Source: Ramlibacter tataouinensis TTB310 (lineage in GTDB: Bacteria; Pseudomonadota; Gammaproteobacteria; Burkholderiales; Burkholderiaceae_C). Taken from it: DNA of 64,000 bases. Below are positions 21,756 to 31,956 of this stretch, piece after piece. The DNA is taken from NCBI RefSeq assembly GCF_000215705.1, contig NC_015677.1:3856001-3920000 (forward strand), in the 5' to 3' direction. The notes beneath the pieces were generated by a model. It worked only from the letters and a program-made list of their open reading frames with translations. It was not told where the DNA came from and ran no database searches. Position numbers and translations under genes: made by a program. Positions within the stretch are counted from its first letter, which is position 1. Each line of letters starts with the position of its first letter.

Positions 21756-22499
21756 ATGACTTTCGCAGACCTCCTGTGTCCGTCCTGCGCCCTGTTCCTG
21801 GACTTCGACGGCACGCTGGTGGACATCGCCCCCCAGCCCGAGGCCGTGGTCGTGCCGGCCGGGCTGATCGACACCCTTCAGACCCTGCACGGCTACCTGG
21901 AGGGGGCCGTGGCCGTGATCAGCGGCCGGCCGATCGCGCAGATCGATGAATTCCTCACGCCGCTGCGCCTGCCCGCCGCCGGCGTGCACGGCGCCGAGCG
22001 CCGCCGCGCCGACGGCGAGCTGCTGCTGCTGGCCACGCCGCCGCTGCGGCAGGTGGAGGACGCCGCCCGTGCCCTGGTGGGCCAGCATCCGCGGCTGCGC
22101 CTGGAGCTCAAGCGCGGTTCGGTCGCGCTGCATTACCGGCAGGCGCCGGAGCTCGAATCGCGCTGCGTGCAGGCGCTGCAGGAGGCGGTGGACCAGTCGC
22201 CGGGCCTGACCCTGCTGCGCGGCAAGATGGTGGTGGAGGCCAAGCCGGGCGGCGCCAGCAAGGGCCGGGCGATCGAGGAGTTCCTGCAGGAGCCTCCCTT
22301 CCTGGGCCGCACGCCGGTGTTCATCGGCGACGACATCACCGACGAGGTGGGCTTTTCCACGGTGCAGCGGCTGGGGGGGCTGGGCGTCAAGGTGGGCGAA
22401 GGCGCCAGCGTCGCCTGGCAGCGCATGGCCAATCCGGCCGTGATGCGCGAGGAGATGGAGCGCGCCGTGTGCGCGCAGATGCGAAAGGCCGGGTCATGA
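21756..22499 (+). CDS. otsB: Trehalose-6-phosphate phosphatase
   Basis: HAD-family phosphatase that finishes trehalose synthesis. The 247-residue protein has the nucleophile motif LDFDGTLVDI at 15-24, the ISGRP motif II, VHGAERR, and the late acidic motif GDDITDE. It is first in a same-strand run otsB-GH15-otsA, which identifies it firmly as OtsB rather than another HAD phosphatase. Trehalose serves as osmoprotectant; the promoter probably lies in the 71-base gap after the VOC gene. Confidence 0.95.
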   Translation: MTFADLLCPSCALFLDFDGTLVDIAPQPEAVVVPAGLIDTLQTLHGYLEGAVAVISGRPIAQIDEFLTPLRLPAAGVHGAERRRADGELLLLATPPLRQVEDAARALVGQHPRLRLELKRGSVALHYRQAPELESRCVQALQEAVDQSPGLTLLRGKMVVEAKPGGASKGRAIEEFLQEPPFLGRTPVFIGDDITDEVGFSTVQRLGGLGVKVGEGASVAWQRMANPAVMREEMERAVCAQMRKAGS

Positions 22500-22557
22500 G
22501 CCGCACGGCCGTTCCGAAGGCTCATGGCACCGCAGCCCACAGGGCGGAGGTTTCCCG

Positions 22558-24354
22558 ATGACCGCCGGGCGGCTGAAGCCCTCGCTCGACCTGGGCGTGA
22601 TCGGCAACTGCGCCTACAGCGCGCTGGTGGACGCGCGCGGCGGCATCGTCTGGTGTTGCCTGCCGCGCTTCGACGGCGACCCGGTGTTCAACAGCCTGCT
22701 CGACCCGAGCGAGAACGGCGCCTTCTGGACCATCGAGCTGGAGGACTTCGAGCGCAGCGAGCAGTTCTACGAGCCCAACACCGCGGTGCTGCACACCCGC
22801 CTGTACGACCGGCAGGGCCAGGGCATAGAGATCACCGACTTCGCGCCGCGCTTCGTCAACCGCGGCCGCACCTTCCGCCCGCTCACGCTGGTGCGGCGCG
22901 TCAAGGTGCTGGGCGGCTCGCCGCGCATGCGGGTGCTGCTGCGGCCGCGCTTCGACTGGGGCCGGCAGAAGCCCCAGACCACCCAGGGCAGCACCCACAT
23001 CCGCTACGTCGGCGCGCACACCACGCTGCGGCTCAACAGCGACACGCCGCTGTCGTACCTCCTGTCCGAGTCCTTCTTCGTGGCCGACCGGCCGATGAAC
23101 TTCATCCTGGGCCCGGACGAGACGCTGCTGACCGGCATCGAGGACACGGCGCGCGGCTTCGAGCAGGAGACCGTGGCCTACTGGCGGGCCTGGACCCGCG
23201 CGCTGTCGCTGCCGCTGGAGTGGCAGGAGGCGGTGATCCGCGCCGCCATCACGCTCAAGCTGTCGCTGTTCGAGGACACGGGCGCCATCGTGGCCGCCAT
23301 GACCACCAGCATCCCCGAGGCGGCCGACAGCGGCCGCAACTGGGACTACCGCTACTGCTGGCTGCGCGACGCCTTCTTCGTGGTGCGTGCCCTCAACAGC
23401 ATCAGCGAGGTGGCCACCATGGAGGACTACCTGCGCTGGCTGAACAACGTGATCGTCAGCTCGCGCGGCGGCCACATCCAGCCGCTGTACGGCATCGGCA
23501 TGGAAAAGGCGCTGCCGGAGTCCATCCTGACGCACCTGCCGGGCTACCGCGGCATGGGGCCGGTGCGCGTGGGCAACCAGGCCGCCGAGCACTTCCAGCA
23601 CGACGTGTACGGCAACATCGTGCTGGGCGCGGCCCAGGCCTTCCACGACCAGCGCCTGTTCCGCCGCGCCGGCCGCACCGAGTTCGGCTACATGGAGGCG
23701 GTGGGCGAACAGGCCTTCCGCATCTACGACACGCCCGACGCCGGCATGTGGGAGCTGCGCACCCGCGCGCGCGTGCACACCTCGTCGGCCCTCATGAGCT
23801 GGGCCGCCTGCGACCGGCTGGCCAAGATCGCCGCCACGCTCGCGCTGCCGCAGCGGCAGCGCTACTGGCGCGAGCGCGCGGACGCGATGCGCGAGCGCAT
23901 CCTGCGCGAGTCCTGGAGCGAGGAGCGCCAGGCCTTCGCCGAAAGCTTCGGCGGCCGCGACCTGGACGCCAGCGTGCTGCTGATGGCCGAGGTCAACATG
24001 ATCGACCCGAACGACCCGCGCTTCCTGGCCACCATCGCCGCGCTGGAGAAGACGCTGTGCGACGGGCCGTACATGCGCCGCTACGAGGCGGCCGACGACT
24101 TCGGCAAGCCCGAGACCGCGTTCAACATCTGCACCTTCTGGCGCATCGACGCGCTGGCGCGCATCGGCCGCAAGAAGGAGGCGCGCGAGATCTTCGAGGT
24201 CATGCTCAAGAGCCGCAACCCGCTGGGCCTGCTGTCCGAAGACACGCATGCCGAGAGTAGCGAGATGTGGGGCAACTTCCCCCAGACCTATTCCATGGTC
24301 GGCCTGATCAACGCCGCGGTGCGCTTGTCGGCGTCCTGGGACACCGTCATCTAG
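22558..24354 (+). CDS. Glycoside hydrolase family 15 protein (glucoamylase/trehalase-like)
   Basis: A 598-residue (alpha/alpha)6-barrel hydrolase. It carries the bacterial GH15 N-terminus (LDLGVIGNCAYSALVDARGGIVWCCLPRFDG), the central RNWDYRYCWLRDA motif, and the C-terminal NPLGLLSED...WGNFPQTYSMVGLINAA block. Bacterial members act on trehalose or small alpha-glucans. There is no signal peptide, so it is cytoplasmic. It sits between otsB and otsA (58- and 7-base gaps) and may turn trehalose over or act on a storage glucan; the sequence does not decide. Confidence 0.92.
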   Translation: MTAGRLKPSLDLGVIGNCAYSALVDARGGIVWCCLPRFDGDPVFNSLLDPSENGAFWTIELEDFERSEQFYEPNTAVLHTRLYDRQGQGIEITDFAPRFVNRGRTFRPLTLVRRVKVLGGSPRMRVLLRPRFDWGRQKPQTTQGSTHIRYVGAHTTLRLNSDTPLSYLLSESFFVADRPMNFILGPDETLLTGIEDTARGFEQETVAYWRAWTRALSLPLEWQEAVIRAAITLKLSLFEDTGAIVAAMTTSIPEAADSGRNWDYRYCWLRDAFFVVRALNSISEVATMEDYLRWLNNVIVSSRGGHIQPLYGIGMEKALPESILTHLPGYRGMGPVRVGNQAAEHFQHDVYGNIVLGAAQAFHDQRLFRRAGRTEFGYMEAVGEQAFRIYDTPDAGMWELRTRARVHTSSALMSWAACDRLAKIAATLALPQRQRYWRERADAMRERILRESWSEERQAFAESFGGRDLDASVLLMAEVNMIDPNDPRFLATIAALEKTLCDGPYMRRYEAADDFGKPETAFNICTFWRIDALARIGRKKEAREIFEVMLKSRNPLGLLSEDTHAESSEMWGNFPQTYSMVGLINAAVRLSASWDTVI

Positions 24355-24361
24355 CGCCGCC

Positions 24362-25780
<1,419 letters not shown>

Positions 25781-25804
25781 TGCGGGCTGGGCAGCCGATG
25801 GATG

Positions 25805-26977
25805 TCACGACGGCCTGGATCCCGGCCGCACACCGCCATGCACGGCCGCGAGCACGGCCAGCATCGCGAAACCGACCGAGATGGCAGCGGGGAAGAAGGC
25901 CGCTCCGAACACATCCATCCCAAGGCCGATGACGGGTGGGCCAACGACGCCACCCACGCCGCTTCCCATCGTGAGGGCGGCGCTTCCCGCCAGGAGAGCC
26001 CCGCCTCTGAAATGATCGCCCAGCAAAGCCGTTGCGACGGTGGATACGCCGTAGGCTAAGGCGCCCCAGACGAACAGGAACGGCATGAACAGCGGTGTTG
26101 GGGCGACGGCGCCCAGGCACGCCGCGCCGGCTGCGGTGAGAGCCGCGCAGCCCGCGAGCACCCACTTGCGCGGATACCGGTCGGCCAGCCATCCGATCGG
26201 CACCTGCAAAACCACATTGCCGATGTTCAGAACGGCGACTGCGACTCCCATCTCGCGCAGGGCCACGCCTTGGTCCACGCCATAGGCCGGAAGAAACGCC
26301 AGGGTGGCGTGGTCAAACAGGCCGAACAGGGCCGTTGATGCGACCAGGATCGGCGCAAGGGGAAGAAACCGCAGGACCGAGACGCTCTCTTCCTTTTTGA
26401 AAGGCGGCACGCGACGACGCCACATCACCAGGCCGATGCAGGAGAGGACCAGCAGGCCCGAGAGCAGGCCCAGCCCTGCATCGCTGGAGAAGTCCACCAG
26501 CGACAGCAGCAGGGGGCCGCAGGAGAAGCCCGCCGCGAGGAACGTGGTGAAGATGCCGATCACCTTCCCGCGCTGCGCCGCGGGTGTCAGGCAGGCGATC
26601 CAGGCCTTGCTGACGATGTAGAACCCGGCGATGGCCATCCCCCACAGCAGGCGCGCCAGCAGCCAAACGCGGGGATCCTCCCACTGGGCCATCAAGAGGA
26701 GGAGGAGCGCTCCGCCCAGGGCGCAACCGGTGGCCAACGCAAACGCGCTGACCCGGCGCGTCAGCAAAGGCACGGCGAAGGCGCCGACGATCAGGCCCAG
26801 CGGCGTCATGCCCGCGGACAGGCCCACGAATGCGGAGCTGTATCGGTGCTGCTTGAGCAGGACACCCATCAAGACCGGGGTGCCCCCCACGGCGCCCGCG
26901 AACAACGCCACCAGCAGCGAGATCACCACGACATCGAGCCAGCGGACCTCGTCAGGCGACGTCAAGTTACTGGGCAT
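25805..26977 (-). CDS. Major facilitator superfamily transporter, substrate unknown
   Basis: A 390-residue, 12-helix transporter of the sugar/drug-efflux-like MFS type. The loop between helices 2 and 3 is atypical (VPLLTRRVSAFA), and the C-half repeat reads GWLADRYPRKWVLAG, a good MFS motif A. By eye its codons are less GC-extreme than those of its neighbours, which hints at later acquisition. It stands alone between the convergent ots operon and the divergent fasciclin gene. No regulator or pathway gene is adjacent to suggest a substrate. Confidence 0.85.
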   Translation of the reverse strand: MPSNLTSPDEVRWLDVVVISLLVALFAGAVGGTPVLMGVLLKQHRYSSAFVGLSAGMTPLGLIVGAFAVPLLTRRVSAFALATGCALGGALLLLLMAQWEDPRVWLLARLLWGMAIAGFYIVSKAWIACLTPAAQRGKVIGIFTTFLAAGFSCGPLLLSLVDFSSDAGLGLLSGLLVLSCIGLVMWRRRVPPFKKEESVSVLRFLPLAPILVASTALFGLFDHATLAFLPAYGVDQGVALREMGVAVAVLNIGNVVLQVPIGWLADRYPRKWVLAGCAALTAAGAACLGAVAPTPLFMPFLFVWGALAYGVSTVATALLGDHFRGGALLAGSAALTMGSGVGGVVGPPVIGLGMDVFGAAFFPAAISVGFAMLAVLAAVHGGVRPGSRPS

Positions 26978-27095
26978 GGGATGCCATCCACATCAGTCTG
27001 ACCAGCCAGCATTTTGCCCGGGGCAAGGCCAGAAGCCGACCGGCGCGCGGGGACAAAGACATCCAAAGCCGGCGGCCGTCCGTAAAGGACTGCAG

Positions 27096-27113
27096 CAGGG
27101 ACAGCGGTCCCTG
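27096..27113. promoter_or_regulatory. 18-base inverted repeat upstream of the fasciclin gene
   Basis: Perfect seven-base arms CAGGGAC and GTCCCTG are separated by AGCG, 25 bases before the fasciclin start and just upstream of its ribosome-binding site. It could be an operator or a 5' leader hairpin. There is no T run, so it is not a terminator. Confidence 0.35.
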
Positions 27114-27138
27114 TCATCCACAAACAGGAGCATCCCCA

Positions 27139-27735
27139 ATGAAGAAGATTCTGATCGCCGCCTGCGCGGCCTCGCTGCTGGGCGCGTGCGCCAGCGGCAT
27201 GAACAACAGCGGCTCCGGCGCGGGCATGGGCGCCTCGGCATCTGCCTCCGCCAACACCAAGATGGTGGGCGGCGCGCCCATGTTCCCCAGCAAGGACATC
27301 GTCGACAACGCGGTCAACTCCAAGGACCACACCACGCTGGTCGCCGCCGTCAAGGCCGCCGGACTGGTGGACACGCTGAAGTCGCCCGGCCCGTTCACCG
27401 TGTTCGCGCCGACCAACGCGGCGTTCTCCGCGCTGCCGGCCGGCACCGTGGACACGCTGCTCAAGCCGGAGAACAAGGCCACCCTGACCAAGGTGCTGAC
27501 CTACCACGTGGTGCCCGGGCGCGTCGACGCGGCGGCGCTGGCGCGGCAGATCCAGGCCGGCGGCGGCAAGGCCATGCTCAAGACGGCCAGCGGCGGCACG
27601 CTGACGGCCACCATGAGCGGCCCCAACGTGCTGATCACCGACGACAAGGGCGGCGCGGCCACCGTGACCATCGCCGACGTCTACCAGTCCAACGGCGTGA
27701 TCCACGTGGTCAACAAGGTGTTGCTGCCGGGTTGA
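27139..27735 (+). CDS. Fasciclin-domain lipoprotein
   Basis: A 198-residue envelope lipoprotein: signal peptide with lipobox LGAC at about 14-17, a Ser/Gly/Ala-rich linker (to about 50), and one FAS1 domain with its hallmark segments (GPFTVFAPTNAAFSALP; LTYHVVPGR; GVIHVVNKVLLP). FAS1 domains mediate adhesion or carbohydrate/lipid binding; bacterial single-domain forms are often stress-induced and poorly understood. CAGGAG lies upstream at good spacing, and a rho-independent terminator follows directly, so this is a one-gene transcript. Confidence 0.93.
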   Translation: MKKILIAACAASLLGACASGMNNSGSGAGMGASASASANTKMVGGAPMFPSKDIVDNAVNSKDHTTLVAAVKAAGLVDTLKSPGPFTVFAPTNAAFSALPAGTVDTLLKPENKATLTKVLTYHVVPGRVDAAALARQIQAGGGKAMLKTASGGTLTATMSGPNVLITDDKGGAATVTIADVYQSNGVIHVVNKVLLPG

Positions 27736-27742
27736 TGGCGCA

Positions 27743-27766
27743 GGCCGGGCCCCGCGGCCCGGTTTT
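27743..27766 (+). terminator. Rho-independent terminator after the fasciclin gene
   Basis: Arms CCGGGCC (27745-27751) and GGCCCGG (27756-27762) enclose CCGC and are followed by TTTT. It lies 10 bases after the fasciclin stop and separates it from the next gene, which begins at 27778. Confidence 0.8.
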
Positions 27767-27777
27767 AGACTCGACGC

Positions 27778-28941
27778 ATGAAGCTCATCATGCGTCGCGC
27801 CGCGTGCGCCCTTCTCCTCTCGACCGGCGCCGCGGCGCCGGCCTGGGCCCTGCAGGCCTGCGAAGTCGACGGCACGCCCGTCGATACCGCCATCGGCAGC
27901 AGCACCCGCGGCAAGACCGGCTGGCTGCGCTGCCGCGACGCCGACTCGGGCCTGCTGCAGCGCGAACAGGAGCTGCGGGACGGCGCCTTCGTCGGGCGGG
28001 TGCGCTTCTACGACAAGGGCCGCCTGCAGCAGGAGCACTCGCTCAACGCGCGCGGCAACAAGCACGGCCCGGCGCGCGAGTTCGGGCCCGCCGGTCAGGT
28101 GCTGCGCGAATCCAGCTACGAGGACGGCCGCGAGAGCGGCCTGGCGCGCAGCTTCCACCCGGACGGCAGCCTGCGCCGCGCCGGCTTCCACGCGCCGCCC
28201 GCGGGCGAACAGGCCTTCGCGGAGTTCCTGGCGGGCGGCAAGCTGTACGACATCCGCTGCGGCAGCCGGCCGCTGCTGGCGCCGGCCGTGGACGATGCCG
28301 CGCTGTGCGGCTTCGGCGGCGCCGCGCCTTCGCAGGTCGAGCTGCACGGCGGCGATGGGCGGGTGCGGCACCGGCTGCGCTACGCGGGTGGCCAGGCGGT
28401 ACGCGCCGAGTCGCTGCACGCCAACGGCCAGCCCAGCGTGGTCGAGGAGCTGGAAGGCGGCCGCCGCACCGAGCGCCGGTTCTCGCCCGAGGGCGTGAAG
28501 CGCCGCGAGACCGCCTGGGTCGCGGGCGAGCGCGGCGCGGTCAAGGAGCTGGAGCAGGAGTTCTCGGAGCGCGGCAGCCTGGTGCGCGAGCAGCGCTGGC
28601 AAAGCGGCGAGCCGGCCAGCGAGCGCAGCTTCTACCTGAACGGCCAGCCGCGCAGCAGCACCGAGTGGCGGCGCGAAGGCGCCCGCGTGCTGCGCACCGT
28701 GAGCCAGTTCCACGACAGCGGCGTGATCGAAAGCCGCGGCAGCTACGAGCAGCTGGCGCGCGGGCGCAGCCTTCCCGCGGGCAGCCACCAGCGCTTCGAC
28801 GAGCAGGGGCGGCTGGCGGCCGAATCGGTCTACGACGGCCAGGGCCGGCTCTCGCGCGAGCGTGCCTGGGACGCGGCCGGCCAGCTGGTGCGCGACGACG
28901 AGGTGTTCGAGGACGGCTCGCGGCGGGCGTTCGCGCGCTAG
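27778..28941 (+). CDS. Exported repeat protein resembling YwqK/MORN-type proteins
   Basis: A 387-residue protein with an N-terminal signal peptide (cleavage near PAWALQ). It carries many loosely repeated units of about 20-25 residues with the pattern G-x-L-x-x-E-x-x-Y/F-x-x-G (for example GRLQQEHSLNARGNKHGP, GRLAAESVYDGQGRLSRE), as in MORN and YwqK repeats. Databases often call such proteins YwqK family antitoxins, but an exported protein with no partner gene is unlikely to be one. The ATG is 12 bases past the preceding terminator, so its promoter must overlap that hairpin or the transcript must read through. Role unknown. Confidence 0.75.
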   Translation: MKLIMRRAACALLLSTGAAAPAWALQACEVDGTPVDTAIGSSTRGKTGWLRCRDADSGLLQREQELRDGAFVGRVRFYDKGRLQQEHSLNARGNKHGPAREFGPAGQVLRESSYEDGRESGLARSFHPDGSLRRAGFHAPPAGEQAFAEFLAGGKLYDIRCGSRPLLAPAVDDAALCGFGGAAPSQVELHGGDGRVRHRLRYAGGQAVRAESLHANGQPSVVEELEGGRRTERRFSPEGVKRRETAWVAGERGAVKELEQEFSERGSLVREQRWQSGEPASERSFYLNGQPRSSTEWRREGARVLRTVSQFHDSGVIESRGSYEQLARGRSLPAGSHQRFDEQGRLAAESVYDGQGRLSRERAWDAAGQLVRDDEVFEDGSRRAFAR

Positions 28942-28944
28942 GCG

Positions 28945-29958
28945 CTACGCCTTCGCCGGCGGCGCGATCTTCTGCTCGATCGCGCCGAAGAGGCTCTGGC
29001 CGTCCCTGCCCTTCATCTCGATGCGGATGGTGTCGCCGAACTTCATGAACTCGGTCGAGGGCTTGCCGTCCTGGATGGTCTCGATGGCGCGCTTCTCGGC
29101 GATGCAGCTGTAGCCCTTGGGCCATTCCATGCGGCCGTTGCGCTCCTCGCCCTTGTTGCTGACGGTGCCCGAGCCGACGATGCTGCCGGCGCGCACGTTG
29201 CGCGTCTTGCAGATGTGGGCGATCAGCTGGCCGAAGTGGAAGGTCATCTCCGGGCCGGCCTCGCACAGGCCGACCTTGCGGCCGTTCCAGCTGGACTGCA
29301 GCGTCAGGTGCAGCCGGCCGCCCTGCCAGGCGTCGCCCACCTCGTCCAGCGTCACCGCCACCGGGCTGAAGGCGGTGGCCGGCTTGCTCTGGAAGAAGCC
29401 GAAGCCCTTGGCCAGCTCGGCCGGGATCAGGTTGCGCAGGCTCACGTCGTTGGCCAGCATCAGCAGGCGCACCCCCTCCAGCGCCTGCTCCGGCGTGGCG
29501 CCCATGGGCACGTCGCCGGTGACCACCGCGATCTCGGCCTCGAAGTCGATGCCGAACTCCTCCTTGGGGACCACCACGTCGTCGCAGGGCCCCAGGAAGT
29601 CGTCGCTGCCGCCCTGGTACATCAGCGGGTCGGTGTAGAAGGTCTCGGGCACCTCGCTGTTGCGCGCGCGGCGCACCAGCTCCACGTGGTTGATGTAGGC
29701 CGAGCCGTCGGCCCACTGGTAGGCACGCGGCAGCGGCGCCATGCACTGCGCCGGATCGAAGGGGAAGGCATGGCGGGCCTTGCCCTGGTTCAGCGTCTCG
29801 TACAGGTCCTGCAGCTGGGGCGACAGGAAGTTCCAGTCGTCCAGCACCTGCTGCAGCCTGGCCGCGATGCCGGTCGCATAATGGGCCGTGCCGAGGTCGC
29901 GGGAGACGACCACCAGCTGGCCGTCGCGCGATCCGTCCTTGTAGGTTGCGAGCTTCAT
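28945..29958 (-). CDS. Fumarylacetoacetase-family hydrolase
   Basis: A 337-residue enzyme of the FAH superfamily, cleaving or isomerising beta-keto or acylpyruvate-type acids. The metal-binding region is visible as DFEAEIAVVTGDVP (E-x-E pattern), followed by NDVSLRNL, KGFGFFQSKPATAFSPVAV and GSGTVSNKGEERN. The length fits the two-domain FAH type often found in aromatic degradation. It diverges from an IclR regulator across a 96-base gap with a strong palindrome, so it is probably controlled by that regulator. No maleylacetoacetate isomerase or homogentisate dioxygenase gene is adjacent. Confidence 0.92.
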   Translation of the reverse strand: MKLATYKDGSRDGQLVVVSRDLGTAHYATGIAARLQQVLDDWNFLSPQLQDLYETLNQGKARHAFPFDPAQCMAPLPRAYQWADGSAYINHVELVRRARNSEVPETFYTDPLMYQGGSDDFLGPCDDVVVPKEEFGIDFEAEIAVVTGDVPMGATPEQALEGVRLLMLANDVSLRNLIPAELAKGFGFFQSKPATAFSPVAVTLDEVGDAWQGGRLHLTLQSSWNGRKVGLCEAGPEMTFHFGQLIAHICKTRNVRAGSIVGSGTVSNKGEERNGRMEWPKGYSCIAEKRAIETIQDGKPSTEFMKFGDTIRIEMKGRDGQSLFGAIEQKIAPPAKA

Positions 29959-30011
29959 GCGGCTTGTTCTTTCCGAAGACGGTGCACCGGAAGCACCGGC
30001 GCGCGTTACGC

Positions 30012-30033
30012 TTAGTGAAATGAATTTAACTAA
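30012..30033. promoter_or_regulatory. Probable IclR operator between divergent genes
   Basis: A 22-base imperfect palindrome with outer arms TTAGT and ACTAA and inner arms AAAT and ATTT; 9 of 11 positions pair. It lies in an AT-rich patch that stands out from the GC-rich surroundings, 21 bases before the IclR start and 53 bases before the FAH-family start. Position and symmetry fit the binding site of a dimeric IclR regulator. Direct evidence is the sequence only. Confidence 0.65.
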
Positions 30034-30054
30034 TCGAAATTCTACAGGACGGCA

Positions 30055-30831
30055 GTGAAGGAGCGGGCGGGCATCCAGTCGGTGGAGGTGGGCTTCGCCC
30101 TGCTGCAGGTGCTGGCCCAGGCGCCCGGTCCTCTGATGCTGCGCGACCTGGCCGCCGCCGCCGGCATGAGCGCGGCCAAGGCGCACCGCTACCTGGTGAG
30201 TTTCCAGCGGCTGCAGCTGGTGGTGCAGGACGCCGGCAGCACGCGCTACGACCTGGGCCCGGCGGCGCTGAAGCTGGGCCTGGCCTCGCTGTCCCGGCTG
30301 GATGCCGTCAAGCTGGCGCGCGAACGGGTCGCCGGCCTGATGGAGCGCATCGGCCACACCCTGGCGCTGGCGGTGTGGGGCAACCAGGGCCCCACCATCG
30401 TGCACTGGGAGGAGTCGCCTTCCGCGGTCACCGTGAACCTGCGCCTGGGCGACGTGATGCCGCTGCTGTCCTCGGCCACCGGCCGCTGCTTCGCCGCCTA
30501 CGCGCCCCAGGAGGCGATCGCTTCCCGGCTGCAGGAGGAGATCGCGCGCGCCCAGAAGCAGGGCCGCACCGACGTGCCCACCTCGATGGCGCAGGCGCAC
30601 GAGATGCTGGACCAGGTGCGCGCGCGCGGCATGGCGCGGGTGGTCGACGTGCTGCTGCCCGGCATCGTGGGCTTTTGCGCGCCGGTGTTCGACTCCGACG
30701 GCCACATGGTGCTGGGGCTGGTGGCCCTGGGCCCCACCGGCACCTTCGACCCGGACTGGGGCGGCACGGTGGAGGCGCCGCTGCGCGAGGCGGCGGCGCA
30801 GCTGTCGCGCGATCTGGGGCATCGCGGATGA
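30055..30831 (+). CDS. IclR-family transcriptional regulator
   Basis: A 258-residue regulator: an N-terminal winged helix (LRDLAAAAGMSAAKAHRYLVSFQRL) and a C-terminal IclR effector domain (ALAVWGNQGPTIVHWEE; RARGMARVVDVLLPGIVGFCAPVFDSDG). The start is a GTG with AGGA upstream. It faces the FAH-family gene, probably controlling it in response to an aromatic or carboxylate ligand, and overlaps the following DUF3108 gene by 4 bases (ATGA). The ligand cannot be told. Confidence 0.93.
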   Translation: MKERAGIQSVEVGFALLQVLAQAPGPLMLRDLAAAAGMSAAKAHRYLVSFQRLQLVVQDAGSTRYDLGPAALKLGLASLSRLDAVKLARERVAGLMERIGHTLALAVWGNQGPTIVHWEESPSAVTVNLRLGDVMPLLSSATGRCFAAYAPQEAIASRLQEEIARAQKQGRTDVPTSMAQAHEMLDQVRARGMARVVDVLLPGIVGFCAPVFDSDGHMVLGLVALGPTGTFDPDWGGTVEAPLREAAAQLSRDLGHRG

Positions 30832-31847
30832 ATCGCCGGGCCCGGCCCTGGCGCGCGATGGCGCTGCTGGCCGGGTCGGTGCTGGCGCTGCACCTGGCGG
30901 TGCTGGAGGGTCTGTCGGCGGCCCGGCCGGTGCCGGCGTCGACTGCCGGCGGCTCCAGCTTCAGGTTCCGCCACATCGAACCAGCGGCGCCACCGCCGGC
31001 AGCGGATCCCCGGCCGGCCGCGGCCCCGGAGCCGGCGCGCAGCACGGCGAGGCGAACCGCCGTCCCATCGACGGTGTCCGCCACACCTGCTCCATCCGCG
31101 AAACCCGCCGCATCCACCGCCCCCGTTCCACCCTCGCCGGCCGCTTCCGCCGCCCTTGCCCTGGCCGAGGACATCGGTGGCGCGGCCGGTCCCGGCGGCT
31201 GGGACCTGGCAAGCATCGCCGACCCCATGCGGCTGCATTACCAGGTGAACACGGCCCGCCAGCCGGACGCGGTGGGCAGCGCGCAGCTGGACTGGCGGCA
31301 CGACGGCCGGCGCTACGAAGCCGCGCTGGACATCGCGGCACCCGGGGCGCCGCCGCGCCACCAGCGCAGCAGCGGTGCCGTCACCGCCCAGGGGCTGGCG
31401 CCGGAGCGCTTCGCCGACCGGGTGCGCAGCGAGCAGGCGGCCCACTTCGACCGCGGCGCCGGGCGCCTGGTGTTCAGCACCAACCGGCCGGGCGCCGGCC
31501 TGCTGCCCGGCGCGCAGGACCGGCTGAGCGTGCTGATGCAGCTCGGGGGGCTGCTGGCCGCGGCGCCGCCGGGCCGCCTGCGCCCCGGCCAGGTGCTGGC
31601 CCTGCAGACGGCCGGCACGCGCGAGGCCGCGGTCTGGCGCTTCCAGGTCGAAGCCGAGGAGGACCTGCAGCTGCCCGGCGGGACGCTGCGCGCCTGGCGG
31701 CTGGTGCGCCCGCCGCGGCACGAATGGGACCTGCACATCCAGCTGTGGCTGGCCCCCGGGCAGGCTTACGCCCCCGTGCGCCTGCGTCTGACACCCGCGA
31801 ATGGCGAATGGCTGGACCTGCAGTGGCTGCGAACCGACAAAGGCTGA
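30828..31847 (+). CDS. DUF3108 domain protein with membrane anchor
   Basis: A 339-residue protein: Arg-rich N-terminus and one membrane helix (about 10-30), a Pro/Ala/Ser-rich low-complexity linker (about 35-115), then a DUF3108 domain (MRLHYQVNTARQPDAVGSAQLDWRHDG; LPGAQDRLSVLMQLG; LHIQLWLAPGQAYAPVRLRLTP). The family is periplasmic and uncharacterised. Many betaproteobacteria have it next to purine genes, but here it follows the IclR gene with a 4-base overlap, so it is translated from the same message. Confidence 0.85.
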   Translation: MNRRARPWRAMALLAGSVLALHLAVLEGLSAARPVPASTAGGSSFRFRHIEPAAPPPAADPRPAAAPEPARSTARRTAVPSTVSATPAPSAKPAASTAPVPPSPAASAALALAEDIGGAAGPGGWDLASIADPMRLHYQVNTARQPDAVGSAQLDWRHDGRRYEAALDIAAPGAPPRHQRSSGAVTAQGLAPERFADRVRSEQAAHFDRGAGRLVFSTNRPGAGLLPGAQDRLSVLMQLGGLLAAAPPGRLRPGQVLALQTAGTREAAVWRFQVEAEEDLQLPGGTLRAWRLVRPPRHEWDLHIQLWLAPGQAYAPVRLRLTPANGEWLDLQWLRTDKG

Positions 31848-31956
31848 GGCAGGGCATCCCTACCCTGCAAGACATGGGAGGCTCGCGCTCGCGGCCGGTC
31901 CACCTTGAAACCGGCTCGAACGTTGCTAACTGACGTGGCTAGAAGGACACTACACC

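Noticed and set aside
27778..28941. YwqK family antitoxin
   Set aside because: The protein has an export signal and no toxin-like partner; the antitoxin label is a database habit for MORN-like repeats.
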